A DNA stretch of 64,000 bases from CADEGL01 sp050180485. Its GTDB lineage: Bacteria; Pseudomonadota; Alphaproteobacteria; CADEGL01. The notes beneath the pieces are model-generated. The model worked only from the letters and a program-made list of their open reading frames with translations. It had not been told where the DNA came from and did not search any database. The DNA lies in contig JBFXED010000012.1 of assembly GCA_050180485.1 (NCBI GenBank), positions 34,474 through 98,473 on the forward strand, read 5' to 3'. The position numbers were made by a program, and so were the translations under genes. Position 1 is the first letter of the stretch; each line of letters opens with the position of its first letter. Below, piece by piece: positions 7,113-15,389 of the stretch.

Positions 7113-7859
7113 TCAGTTCTTGCGCGCGGCGTCGATCATGGCTTGAAGCGTGTCGGCGTTGATGGCGCCCGGCGCCATCTGCGAGCCGATGATGAAGGCG
7201 GGCGTGCCCTCGAGTTGAAGCGCCGCGGCCAAAGCCTGGTTCTGCTTCAGCTCTTCCTGCACATCCGGCGCGTCCATGTCCTTCTTCAGGCGCTTGATAT
7301 CGAGTCCGTTCTTTTCGGCGATCGACATGATCGCGGCCTCGTTCAGCCGGCCCTTGGTATCCATCAGCGCGTTGTGGAACTCCTTGTATTTTCCCTGCTT
7401 TTGCGAGGCCAGCGACGCCTTCGCGGCGATCAGGGACTCGGGCCCCAGGACCGGCCATTCCTTGAACACCACGCGCAATTTGCCGTCCTTGGCCATGGCG
7501 TCGTTCAGCGGCGCGGTCATCTTCTTGCAGTAGGGGCATTGGTAGTCGAAGAACTCGACCACGGTGACGTCGCCCTTGGGATTTCCCATGACGGGCGAAT
7601 CCGGGTCGTTGATCAGCTTGTCCCGGTTGGCGTCGATCGCGACCTTGGCGCGCTGCTGCTGCGCTTCCTGTTCCTTGGCCTCTAGCGCTTTCGCGGCTTC
7701 GATGATCACCTCGGGATGGGTCTTCAGGTAATCGCGCACGATGCGCTCGATTTCCTGCTGCTGTTGCGGCGTGAAGCTCCGCTTGTCTTGCGCGTGGCCC
7801 GGCAGGGCGGTCGCGGCCAACGTCGCGGCAAGCAGGGCGAAGGCCATCAGACGGCGCAT
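7113..7859 (-). CDS. DsbA-family thiol:disulfide oxidoreductase
   Basis: A 248-residue exported protein. It has a signal peptide (MRRLMAFALLAATLAATALPGHAQ), then an N-terminal helical segment (TPQQQQEIERIVRDYLKTHPEVI, about residues 31-53) typical of ScsC/Com1-like DsbA proteins. The thioredoxin domain carries the redox motif CPYC in EFFDYQCPYCKKM, and the cis-Pro is in LEGTPAFIIGSQ. The long helical N-terminus resembles trimerising DsbA-like isomerases (ScsC/BcfH class), so it may act as an isomerase instead of a simple oxidase. The start ATG 7859 has GGAG upstream. It lies 34 bases downstream of the M48 protease gene and is probably in its operon, consistent with a shared envelope-quality-control role. 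Confidence 0.9.
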   Translation of the reverse strand: MRRLMAFALLAATLAATALPGHAQDKRSFTPQQQQEIERIVRDYLKTHPEVIIEAAKALEAKEQEAQQQRAKVAIDANRDKLINDPDSPVMGNPKGDVTVVEFFDYQCPYCKKMTAPLNDAMAKDGKLRVVFKEWPVLGPESLIAAKASLASQKQGKYKEFHNALMDTKGRLNEAAIMSIAEKNGLDIKRLKKDMDAPDVQEELKQNQALAAALQLEGTPAFIIGSQMAPGAINADTLQAMIDAARKN

Positions 7860-7893
7860 TCAAATCTCCATGAAACGGGAAGGGACGGCCGCG

Positions 7894-9234
7894 TTACTGC
7901 TGTTCGGTTTCCGCGGCGTGTTTGATGTCGTTGGCGCGCTGCCATGCGGGTGAACCCTGCCGCAGATTCTGCATGGCCCGTTCGGCCAGGACGCGCGCTT
8001 CGCCATTGCGGCCATAGCCCAGCGCCAGATCCGCCTGGATCAGTGACGCCATGCCGACCTGGCCATCGCGGCCATAGGCCGTGGCCAAAAGGCGCAGGGT
8101 CTGGGCGTTGTCGTCGTCGATGTCGCGGGCTTTTTCCAGATTCGCGATGGCGGCCTTATTCAGGCTCATGTCCTGCGATTCGATCTGGGCCTGCGCGAGC
8201 TCCGTGCGCAACAGGGCGTTGTCGGGCAGGGTGTCGACAGATTGCTGATAATGCGGAATGGCCTCGGCCGCGCGGCCGTTCTCGAACAGCATCTGGCCCT
8301 TGAGTTCGTGGAAGTAGGGGTTCTTGGGCTCCTCCGCGATCAGCCCATCGATCAGCGGCAGTGCCTTCGCCAGATCCGGTTGCCGGTAATAGACAATGGA
8401 GCGGGCATAGCGCGCGTCGATGCTGTTGTCGGTTTCCGGATATTTGCGCATCACCTGCGCGGGCGGATCCATGAACCCCGCCAGCTTGGCCTTCATGCGG
8501 TTGTGCATCACGGCATAGATGGGCGGCAGCGGCTTGTTCGTATAGGGCGACTTCGCCAGGTGCGCCTGCACGGCGGCCATACGTTCCGGGGTGAGAGGGT
8601 GGGTTCGCATGTAAGGGTCTTGGCGTCCGATCGCCAGCAGCTCCTGGCCCTCCAGGATCTTGAAGAAATCGTACAGGCCTTGCGCGGAGATGCCGGCCTC
8701 GTCGAGATACTTCAGGCCGGCTTGGTCGGCCGAGGATTCCTGCGTGCGGCTGTAACTCAACACGCTGGCCATCACGGCTTGCTGCCCGCCCAGGATGGCG
8801 GCCGGGGCGGCGCCCACATTGCCGGTCGCGACCGCCGCCAAGGCGCCCAGCGCCATGGCGTAGACCGACTGCTTTTGCGCCTGGCGCATCTTCTCGTCCA
8901 TGCGCGCGAGGTGGCCGCCGACGATGTGGCCCAATTCGTGCGCCATAACGCCCATCACCTGCTCGGCGTTGTCGGCGCGCATGATCAGGCCGGTGAAGAA
9001 ATACATGTTCAGGCCGTTGGACACGAACGCGTTCAACGAACGGTCGGCGATCAGATGGATTTTGATGGCCTTGGGGTCGAACCCGCCGGCGCGGAAAATT
9101 GGCGCGGCGTAGAACCGCATGATATTTTCCGCTTCCGCGTCGCGGATGAAGTTCATCTGCTGCGCGTTCGCCGACGGCACGGCCACGGCCAAAAGCGCCG
9201 CCGCCACGAGGACTCTAACAATGCGTTTGACCAA
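7894..9234 (-). CDS. M48-family metalloprotease with TPR domain (BepA-like)
   Basis: A 446-residue periplasmic zinc protease. It has a signal sequence (VAAALLAVAVPSANAQ), a catalytic HELGH at about residues 99-103 with the downstream QESSADQAGLKYLDEAG zinc ligand region, then TPR-like repeats in the C-terminal half (NPYFHELKGQMLFENGRAAE, DNALLRTELAQAQIESQD). This is the architecture of BepA/YfgC, which degrades or chaperones stalled outer-membrane proteins such as LptD. The start is TTG 9234 because GGAGG (9244-9248) lies seven bases upstream; the ATG at 9288 adds 18 non-signal residues and overlaps the divergent gene. It is likely cotranscribed with the DsbA-like gene. Confidence 0.93.
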   Translation of the reverse strand: MVKRIVRVLVAAALLAVAVPSANAQQMNFIRDAEAENIMRFYAAPIFRAGGFDPKAIKIHLIADRSLNAFVSNGLNMYFFTGLIMRADNAEQVMGVMAHELGHIVGGHLARMDEKMRQAQKQSVYAMALGALAAVATGNVGAAPAAILGGQQAVMASVLSYSRTQESSADQAGLKYLDEAGISAQGLYDFFKILEGQELLAIGRQDPYMRTHPLTPERMAAVQAHLAKSPYTNKPLPPIYAVMHNRMKAKLAGFMDPPAQVMRKYPETDNSIDARYARSIVYYRQPDLAKALPLIDGLIAEEPKNPYFHELKGQMLFENGRAAEAIPHYQQSVDTLPDNALLRTELAQAQIESQDMSLNKAAIANLEKARDIDDDNAQTLRLLATAYGRDGQVGMASLIQADLALGYGRNGEARVLAERAMQNLRQGSPAWQRANDIKHAAETEQQ

Positions 9235-9308
9235 GAGCGGGCCTCCAGACCCCTCACAGAACGTAGGCGCGGCGTGGGGTGCCGTCAACGTGCGGTAGGG
9301 TTAACACC

Positions 9309-10460
9309 GTGACAAAGCTAAAGATTGCGGGTCGCGCCGAAATCGCGCCGTTCATCGTCATGGAGGTTCTGCGCGCCGCCAACGAGCGCGCGGCCGCCGG
9401 CGGCGATGTCCTGCACCTGGAGGTGGGCCAGCCCGGCATGGGCGCGCCGGCCGCGGTCCTGGACGCCGCGCGCGCGGCCTTGGGTGCAGATCGTCTGGGC
9501 TATACCGAGGCGTTCGGATTGCCCGCCTTGCGCGAGCGTATTCGGCGCCACTACCGGGAATTTTATGGCCTCGACGTGCCGCAGGAGCGCATCGTGGTCA
9601 CCACCGGCTCGTCGGGCGCCTTCCTCTTGTCCTTTCTGGCCGCGTTCGACGTGGGCGACAGGGTCGCCATGGCGGCGCCGGGCTATCCGGCATACCGGAA
9701 CATCCTCAAGGCGCTGGGCGTGGAGACGGTCGAGATTCCCGTCGATGCGACGACGCGCTTCCAACCGTCGCCCGCGTTGCTCGACGCCATTCCGGAGCGC
9801 CTCGACGGGTTGATCGTGGCCAGCCCTTCGAACCCGACCGGCACCATGCTTGGGTCGAACGAGCTGCGCGCGCTGGTCGCCCATTGCCGGGTGCGTGGCA
9901 TACGCTTGGTATCCGACGAGATCTATCACGGCATCACCTTCGGCCATGACGCGGTCAGCGCCTTGGGGCTGACGGACGAGGCCGTCGTCATCAACAGCTT
10001 CTCGAAGTACTTCTGCATGACGGGCTGGCGCCTCGGCTGGATGGTACTGCCGCCCGATCTGGTGCGTCCCGTGGAGAGGCTGGCGCAAAATTTCTTCATC
10101 TCGCCGCCATCCTTGTCGCAACATGCGGCCATCGCGGCGTTCGGCGCGCGCGAGGAGCTGGATGCCCGCGTCGCGCGCTACGGTGAAAGCCGCGCGCTTC
10201 TGTTGGAGCAGTTGCCGAAAGCGGGCTTCGAGGATTTGGCGCCCGCCGACGGTGCCTTCTATATTTATGCCGACAGCAGCCGTCTTTCGAACGACAGCGA
10301 AACGCTCTGTCGCGAGCTGCTCCACGAACAGGGCGTGGCGATCACGCCGGGCGTCGATTTCGATCCCGAGCGCGGGCATCGGCATGTCCGCATCTCGTTC
10401 GCGGGCGCACCGGAGGAAATCGCGGAGGCCGCGCGGCGTCTGGTGGCCCGCCGGCGCTGA
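9309..10460 (+). CDS. Pyridoxal-phosphate aminotransferase, class I
   Basis: About 383 residues of fold-type I aminotransferase. Visible elements are the substrate loop EVGQPGMGAP, LGYTEAFGLPALRERI, the PLP-binding VTTGSSGAFLLSF, the ASPSNPTGTML motif, DEIYHGITF, and the Schiff-base lysine in NSFSKYFCMTGWRLGW, with a C-terminal Arg in HRHVRISFAG for the substrate carboxylate. This is the aspartate/alanine aminotransferase subgroup; the exact amino donor cannot be read. The start is probably GTG 9309 (VTKLKIAGRAEIAPF); a longer frame from 9279 would overlap the promoter region of the divergent protease. It is convergent with rne. Confidence 0.92.
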   Translation: MTKLKIAGRAEIAPFIVMEVLRAANERAAAGGDVLHLEVGQPGMGAPAAVLDAARAALGADRLGYTEAFGLPALRERIRRHYREFYGLDVPQERIVVTTGSSGAFLLSFLAAFDVGDRVAMAAPGYPAYRNILKALGVETVEIPVDATTRFQPSPALLDAIPERLDGLIVASPSNPTGTMLGSNELRALVAHCRVRGIRLVSDEIYHGITFGHDAVSALGLTDEAVVINSFSKYFCMTGWRLGWMVLPPDLVRPVERLAQNFFISPPSLSQHAAIAAFGAREELDARVARYGESRALLLEQLPKAGFEDLAPADGAFYIYADSSRLSNDSETLCRELLHEQGVAITPGVDFDPERGHRHVRISFAGAPEEIAEAARRLVARRR

Positions 10461-10483
10461 CGCGCGTCAGCGCCGGGGCATCG

Positions 10484-13357
10484 TCAACCTTCGGTCAGCC
10501 GGTTCCACCAACCGCGCCGCGCGGGCTTGGCCGGTTCGCTCGGCTGCGCCGGTTCCGCCGCGGCAGGAGCGGGAGAAGCGGGAGGCTCAGGCGCGCGCTC
10601 CTCGCGAACCTCGGCACGATAGGGCTCCGGTTCGCGCGGCGCTTCGAAATACGCCGGTGTGGATTCGGACGTATCGCCGTTCATGCCGCCGGACTGTTCA
10701 TCGTGCCCGGCCGCATCGTTCGCCTCAGCGCCGTGCTCCTGACCGCCATTCTCGTGTCCGGCTTCGCCGTTGCCTTCCATGGCGCCGTGACGCTCGCGGA
10801 AGCGGCGGCCGCCGCGGCGGCCGCGCCGGCGCCGGCGCCGGCCGCGACGGTCGCCCTCTTCACCGGGCGCGCCGGGCTGGCGGTTTTGATCGGCGGTGGG
10901 CGGTGCACGTTGCTCGCCGTCGTCCTCGGTCGCGAGGCCTTCAGGCGCACCGCCGTCATCGGCGGCGTTGGCCCAGGTTTCAGGATCGGTGGGATCGGCC
11001 CACGGATCCGGACCGCCGAACGGCTGCGGTTGGTCACGGTTCCCCGGTTCGGCGAAGGCCGGACGTTGCTGCTGTGGGCGGTCTTGCTGCGGACCACGGT
11101 CGTCGCCCTCGCGGCGGCGGCGACCACCGCGGCGACCACGCCGGCGGCGGCGACGTCCGCCGCTGTCCTCGCCGCCTTCCTCGCGCGGCGCGTGTTCCAC
11201 GCGTTCGGGCGATGCGCCGGTGTCCACGCTTTCGGCTTCTTCGGCCTCGCCCCCTTCATCGGCGGACGATTCCGTATCGTCTTCCTCCTCTGCCAGCTCG
11301 ACGCGGCGTTCGGCGGCGGCGATGTCATGGCGCAGCGGCACCGGGGGCGCGAGCGAGGGATCGCGCTGCTTGGTGATCTCGATCTTGTAGGCCGGGGTCG
11401 TCATGTGCTCGTCGCCCAGCACGATGATGCGCAGGGCAAAGCGTTCCTCGATCTCGCCGAGCGAACGCCGCGCATGGTTGAGAAGATGAAGCGCGACGCG
11501 CGTCGGCACCGTGACGGTGATCTCGCCCGCACGGCGCTTGAGCGCCTCTTCCTCGACCGCGCGCAAAACCTGCAGGCCGATGTTTTCCGTGGAGCGTACG
11601 AGTCCGGTGCCGGCGCAGATCGGGCAGCGCTCGGTCGAGGTTTCCACCAGGCTGGCGCGCAGGCGCTGGCGTGACATTTCCAGCAAGCCGAAATGGCTGA
11701 TGCGGCCGATCTGGATGCGCGCACGATCATCCTTCATGGCCTCCTTGAGGCGCCGTTCAACCGCGTGGTTGTTGCGGTTCTCCTCCATGTCGATGAAGTC
11801 GATGACGATCAGTCCAGCCAGATCGCGCAGACGAAGCTGACGCGCGATTTCCTCGGCCGCCTCCAGGTTCGTCTTGTAGGCGGTTTCCTCGATGTTGCGC
11901 TCGCGCGTGGCACGCCCCGAGTTCACGTCGATGGCGACCAGCGCTTCGGTCGAATTGATGACGATCGAGCCGCCGGAGCGAAGTTGGACCATCGGATTCT
12001 GGATGGTCTCGAGCTGCTGCTCCACGTTGTAGCGGTGGAACAACGGGGTCGCTTCGTCATAAAGCCGCACGCGCTTGGCGTGGCTCGGCATCATGGCCTT
12101 CATGAAAGCCTTGGCCGTCTTGTAGCCTTCTTCGCCGGCGACGATCACTTCCTCGACGCCGCGTCCATACAGGTCGCGGACCGCGCGCTTGATGACGTCG
12201 GCTTCCTCATAGATCAAGGCCGGCGCGGTCGAGGTAAGCGTGCGTTCGCGGATCTCGTCCCACAAGCGGATCAGGTATTCATAGTCGCGCTTGACCTCGG
12301 CTTTGGTGCGCTCTTGGCCGGCGGTGCGCAGGATCAGCGACATGCCCTCGGGCGGATCCAAATCGTCGACGATCGCCTTGAGGCGTTTGCGATCGCTCTG
12401 ATTGGTGATCTTGCGCGAAATTCCACCGCCTCGACCCGTGTTGGGCATCAGCACGCAATAGCGGCCGGGCAGGGACAGATACGTGGTCAGCGCCGCGCCT
12501 TTGTTGCCGCGCTCCTCCTTGGTCACCTGGACCAGGATGATCTGGCGCCGCTTGATGACTTCCTGAATCTTGTACCGGCGCTGCAAGCGGCGCCGGCGGC
12601 GGCGCAAATCCTCACCCATGTCGCTGCCGATCGTGTCGACCCCTTCGGGTTTGGCGGCAGGGGCGATCTGCTCATCGCCTGAGGGCGCCGGCACGGGTTC
12701 TTCGACACCGCCTTCGGCGGGAAGGATCGGCTCGCCGGCGTCCAACGATGCTTCAGACTCTTGCGCAGTGTTGAATGCGTCGTCGGGGTAGGCGCTGGTG
12801 GAAATATCAGCAGCGGAGAGTTCGACGCTGCCCGTGCGCTCGTGTTCGTTGACCTCGGCCGGCGCTTCCAGATCTTCGACCGGCAGCGGCGCGGCGCCGC
12901 CGATTTCCTCGACCGTTAGGTCGGCGGGGACATCTTCGACCGTGCTGATTTCGGTGGTAGGCGTCTCGCCGTCATGCGCATCGGCCGCCGTGGATTCGAG
13001 CGCGACTTGCTCGGTAGCGTCGCGATCGGACGATTCACGCGGGGGTTCGTCTTGTTCGCGATCGTTCTGCTCGCGTTCCTCGGCGAGCAACAGTTCGCGA
13101 TCCTCGACCGGGATGCGGTAATAGTCCGGGTGGATTTCGCTGAAGGCCAGGAAGCCGTGGCGGTTTCCGCCGTAATCGACAAAGGCGGCTTGCAGCGATG
13201 GTTCTACCCGCGTGACCTTGGCGAGGTAGATGTTGCCCTTGATGGGCTTCCGGGAAAGAGTTTCGTGGTCGTATTCCTCAATCCGGTTTCCGTCCACGAC
13301 CAGCACGCGGGTCTCTTCCCGGTGGGTCGCGTCGATCAGGATATTCTTCTTCGACAT
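10484..13357 (-). CDS. rne: Ribonuclease E/G
   Basis: A 957-residue endoribonuclease, core of the RNA degradosome. The S1 domain starts at about residue 35 and is interrupted by a long acidic insertion (roughly residues 95-250). It resumes in an Arg-rich patch (LRRRRRRLQRRYKIQEVIKR). The DNase I-like catalytic part has the Mg ligands in VAIDVNSGRAT and GLIVIDFIDMEENR, and the zinc-link cysteines are in CPICAGTG. The C-terminal third is low-complexity, with alternating acidic and Arg-rich blocks (GRRRRRRGRRGGRRRREG and a second copy), the expected disordered RNA- and partner-binding scaffold. Insertion plus Arg-rich tail is the alphaproteobacterial form. The ATG is at 13357. Confidence 0.97.
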   Translation of the reverse strand: MSKKNILIDATHREETRVLVVDGNRIEEYDHETLSRKPIKGNIYLAKVTRVEPSLQAAFVDYGGNRHGFLAFSEIHPDYYRIPVEDRELLLAEEREQNDREQDEPPRESSDRDATEQVALESTAADAHDGETPTTEISTVEDVPADLTVEEIGGAAPLPVEDLEAPAEVNEHERTGSVELSAADISTSAYPDDAFNTAQESEASLDAGEPILPAEGGVEEPVPAPSGDEQIAPAAKPEGVDTIGSDMGEDLRRRRRRLQRRYKIQEVIKRRQIILVQVTKEERGNKGAALTTYLSLPGRYCVLMPNTGRGGGISRKITNQSDRKRLKAIVDDLDPPEGMSLILRTAGQERTKAEVKRDYEYLIRLWDEIRERTLTSTAPALIYEEADVIKRAVRDLYGRGVEEVIVAGEEGYKTAKAFMKAMMPSHAKRVRLYDEATPLFHRYNVEQQLETIQNPMVQLRSGGSIVINSTEALVAIDVNSGRATRERNIEETAYKTNLEAAEEIARQLRLRDLAGLIVIDFIDMEENRNNHAVERRLKEAMKDDRARIQIGRISHFGLLEMSRQRLRASLVETSTERCPICAGTGLVRSTENIGLQVLRAVEEEALKRRAGEITVTVPTRVALHLLNHARRSLGEIEERFALRIIVLGDEHMTTPAYKIEITKQRDPSLAPPVPLRHDIAAAERRVELAEEEDDTESSADEGGEAEEAESVDTGASPERVEHAPREEGGEDSGGRRRRRRGRRGGRRRREGDDRGPQQDRPQQQRPAFAEPGNRDQPQPFGGPDPWADPTDPETWANAADDGGAPEGLATEDDGEQRAPPTADQNRQPGAPGEEGDRRGRRRRRRGRRGGRRFRERHGAMEGNGEAGHENGGQEHGAEANDAAGHDEQSGGMNGDTSESTPAYFEAPREPEPYRAEVREERAPEPPASPAPAAAEPAQPSEPAKPARRGWWNRLTEG

Positions 13358-13785
13358 TGAGTGGGTTCTCCATCAAGCGCCGGGCCGCATCGCGCAAGCG
13401 CGCATCGAGCGGCGGGCGGTCGAAGGCGGCGACGGCCGGGCGCGGCATCCCGGCGCGCAAAAGCGCGCTCGGATGGGCCACGCCGGAGCGATTCGTCAGG
13501 GCCGGCTTCGGTGATTGAATCAACATGCGCGTCCTAGGGGGACTGTCCGCGGCCGGAAGCGCCATCAGGCGCCCGCCGCAGCCCGCACGGGAACCGAGTC
13601 TCGTTTCGTTCGTGAGAAACGGCTCACCGCGTGTGTCCACCAATACAAAATAGAGACAAGGCGGTTGCATCTCAATGGCTGTTTCCAGCCCGCGCCCCCG
13701 GGGTGCAGGGGCGGATTGGGTCAAATCGGCTTGATCCCGAAAAAATATAGGTATATCTAGGGGTAAGGTATCGGGAGCCCACAAG
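13358..13785. promoter_or_regulatory. Divergent rne / amiC control region
   Basis: 428 bases lie between the starts of rne and amiC. For amiC, a TTGATC (13731-13736) with 17-base spacing to TATCTA (13754-13759) is a plausible sigma-70-like promoter, followed by GGGAG before the ATG. The remaining 350 bases give rne room for a long 5' leader; rne is autoregulated through its leader in well-studied bacteria, but I cannot identify the responsible hairpins here. Short open frames in this stretch look non-coding. Confidence 0.4.
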
Positions 13786-15261
13786 ATGTGCCGAGCCGAG
13801 CATCTTGCGCGCCTGGCGGCCCTGGTCCTCGTTTGGGTCGCGCTGGCCTTGCCGGCGGCTGCGGAGCCGACCGTGATCGCCGCACGCCTGGGCCCCAGCC
13901 CCGAGCGTACGCGTTTCGTCATGGAATTCAGCGAGCCGGTGTCCTTCACGGTCCTGACCCTGTCGGACCCGTACCGTATTGTCGTCGACCTGCCGGAGGT
14001 GATCTGGCAGTTGCCTCCCGAGACGGGAACCAAGGGCGGCGGTTTGGTGGCCCGTTACCGCTATGGCCAGTTCGAGCCGGGCACCCAGCGCGTGGTCATC
14101 GACCTGACGGGACCGGCCAAGGTGCAGAACGCTTTTATAGCGGCACCGGAGGCAGGCCGCCTGCACCGGTTGGTGGTCGACCTGGAGCCGACGCCGGCCA
14201 AATCCTTCGCGGAAGACATTATAACGCGGCAGGTCGCGGGCGTGCCGGGGCCGAGCGGCACGGGGTCCCAGGCCGCCACGCTACCGGAAAAGACGCCAGC
14301 GCCGCAGGCTCAGGCCGCTGCTTCGGGCGCGCGCGCCAATCCGCCACCGCCGAGCGTGGCTGCTGCCGGCACGCAAGACAATCCGCCGCCCGCAGCGCCG
14401 CCGCCCGTTGCCCCGGCGGAAACGCCGGCTTCCAATCCACCGCCCGCCACGCTTCCGCCGCCTGCGGCGGCGCCCGAGCCCGCCGCTCCGGAAACGAAGG
14501 TCGCGGCCACCCGTCCGCCGCCATCCGCGCCCACGGCCAAGGGCAAGAAGCGCGACGACCGCAAGGTCATCGTCATCGACGCGGGCCATGGCGGCGTCGA
14601 TCCCGGCGCCGTCAGCGTCACTGGTGCCTATGAAAAGGACATCACCTTGCCCATGGCTCTGGCGCTGAAGAAGGCGCTGGAGCAGGACGGGCGCTATAAA
14701 GCCGTGCTGACGCGTTCGACCGATGTGTTCCTGCGCCTGCGCGAGCGCGTCGAAGTCGCGCGCGCGGCGGGCGCGGATTTGTTCATTTCCCTGCACGCGG
14801 ATTCGGTGGGCAGCCCGATCGGCGCCCAGACCTTGCGCGGCGCCTCGGTCTACACGCTGTCCGAGCAGGCGTCGGACAAGGAAGCCGAGGCGCTGGCCGC
14901 GAAGGAGAACAAGGCCGACATCATTGCGGGCGTCGACCTGGGCGGCAAAAGCATCGATGTCTCCAACATCCTGATCGATCTGGCCCAGCGCGAGAGCATG
15001 AATGAGGCCGCGCGCTTCGCCGCGTTGCTGGTCGACGATCTGAAGGACGTGGTGCCGGTTCTCGACCGCTCGCACCGATTCGCGGGCTTCGCCGTGCTCA
15101 AGGCGCCCGACATTCCCTCCGTCCTGATCGAGATGGGCTATCTCTCCAACCGGGCCGACGAGCAGCGGCTGCGCTCCGACGCCCAGCGGGCCAAGCTGGC
15201 GGCGGCCATGCGTCATGCTGTCGACTCGTTCTTCGCCAACCGCCAAGCCAGGGCGCAGTAA
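13786..15261 (+). CDS. amiC: N-acetylmuramoyl-L-alanine amidase with AMIN domain
   Basis: A 491-residue periplasmic cell-wall hydrolase that splits septal peptidoglycan during division. It has a signal peptide (LARLAALVLVWVALALPAAA), an AMIN targeting domain at about residues 30-140 (FVMEFSEPVSFTVLTL, YRIVVDLPEV), a Pro/Ala-rich linker (about 160-255), then the Amidase_3 catalytic domain. The zinc residues are in VIDAGHGGVDPGA, a central Glu region and ISLHADS, and the catalytic Glu is in PSVLIEMGYLSNR. AmiC-type enzymes normally need an EnvC/NlpD activator. The next gene is mrcA, a common alphaproteobacterial pairing of cell-wall genes. Confidence 0.95.
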   Translation: MCRAEHLARLAALVLVWVALALPAAAEPTVIAARLGPSPERTRFVMEFSEPVSFTVLTLSDPYRIVVDLPEVIWQLPPETGTKGGGLVARYRYGQFEPGTQRVVIDLTGPAKVQNAFIAAPEAGRLHRLVVDLEPTPAKSFAEDIITRQVAGVPGPSGTGSQAATLPEKTPAPQAQAAASGARANPPPPSVAAAGTQDNPPPAAPPPVAPAETPASNPPPATLPPPAAAPEPAAPETKVAATRPPPSAPTAKGKKRDDRKVIVIDAGHGGVDPGAVSVTGAYEKDITLPMALALKKALEQDGRYKAVLTRSTDVFLRLRERVEVARAAGADLFISLHADSVGSPIGAQTLRGASVYTLSEQASDKEAEALAAKENKADIIAGVDLGGKSIDVSNILIDLAQRESMNEAARFAALLVDDLKDVVPVLDRSHRFAGFAVLKAPDIPSVLIEMGYLSNRADEQRLRSDAQRAKLAAAMRHAVDSFFANRQARAQ

Positions 15262-15389
15262 GCCGCCCCAATCCCGCCGTGATTGCGCGCCAAGTTCGAT
15301 CCTGTGCAATTTCGGGCCCGCGCAATTTCGGGACCGATGGTGTATAGCCTGCCGATCCGCGCCCTGAACCGAGCCGCCTTGGTGCCTTG

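Noticed and set aside
8242..9312. A 356-codon plus-strand frame opposite the M48 protease
   Set aside because: Composition without hydrophobic core; HELGH and TPR motifs lie on the minus strand.
10703..11674. A plus-strand 323-codon frame opposite the RNase E C-terminus
   Set aside because: Arises from antisense of the repetitive Arg/Gly/Glu-rich scaffold; Ala/Val repeats are not a convincing membrane protein.
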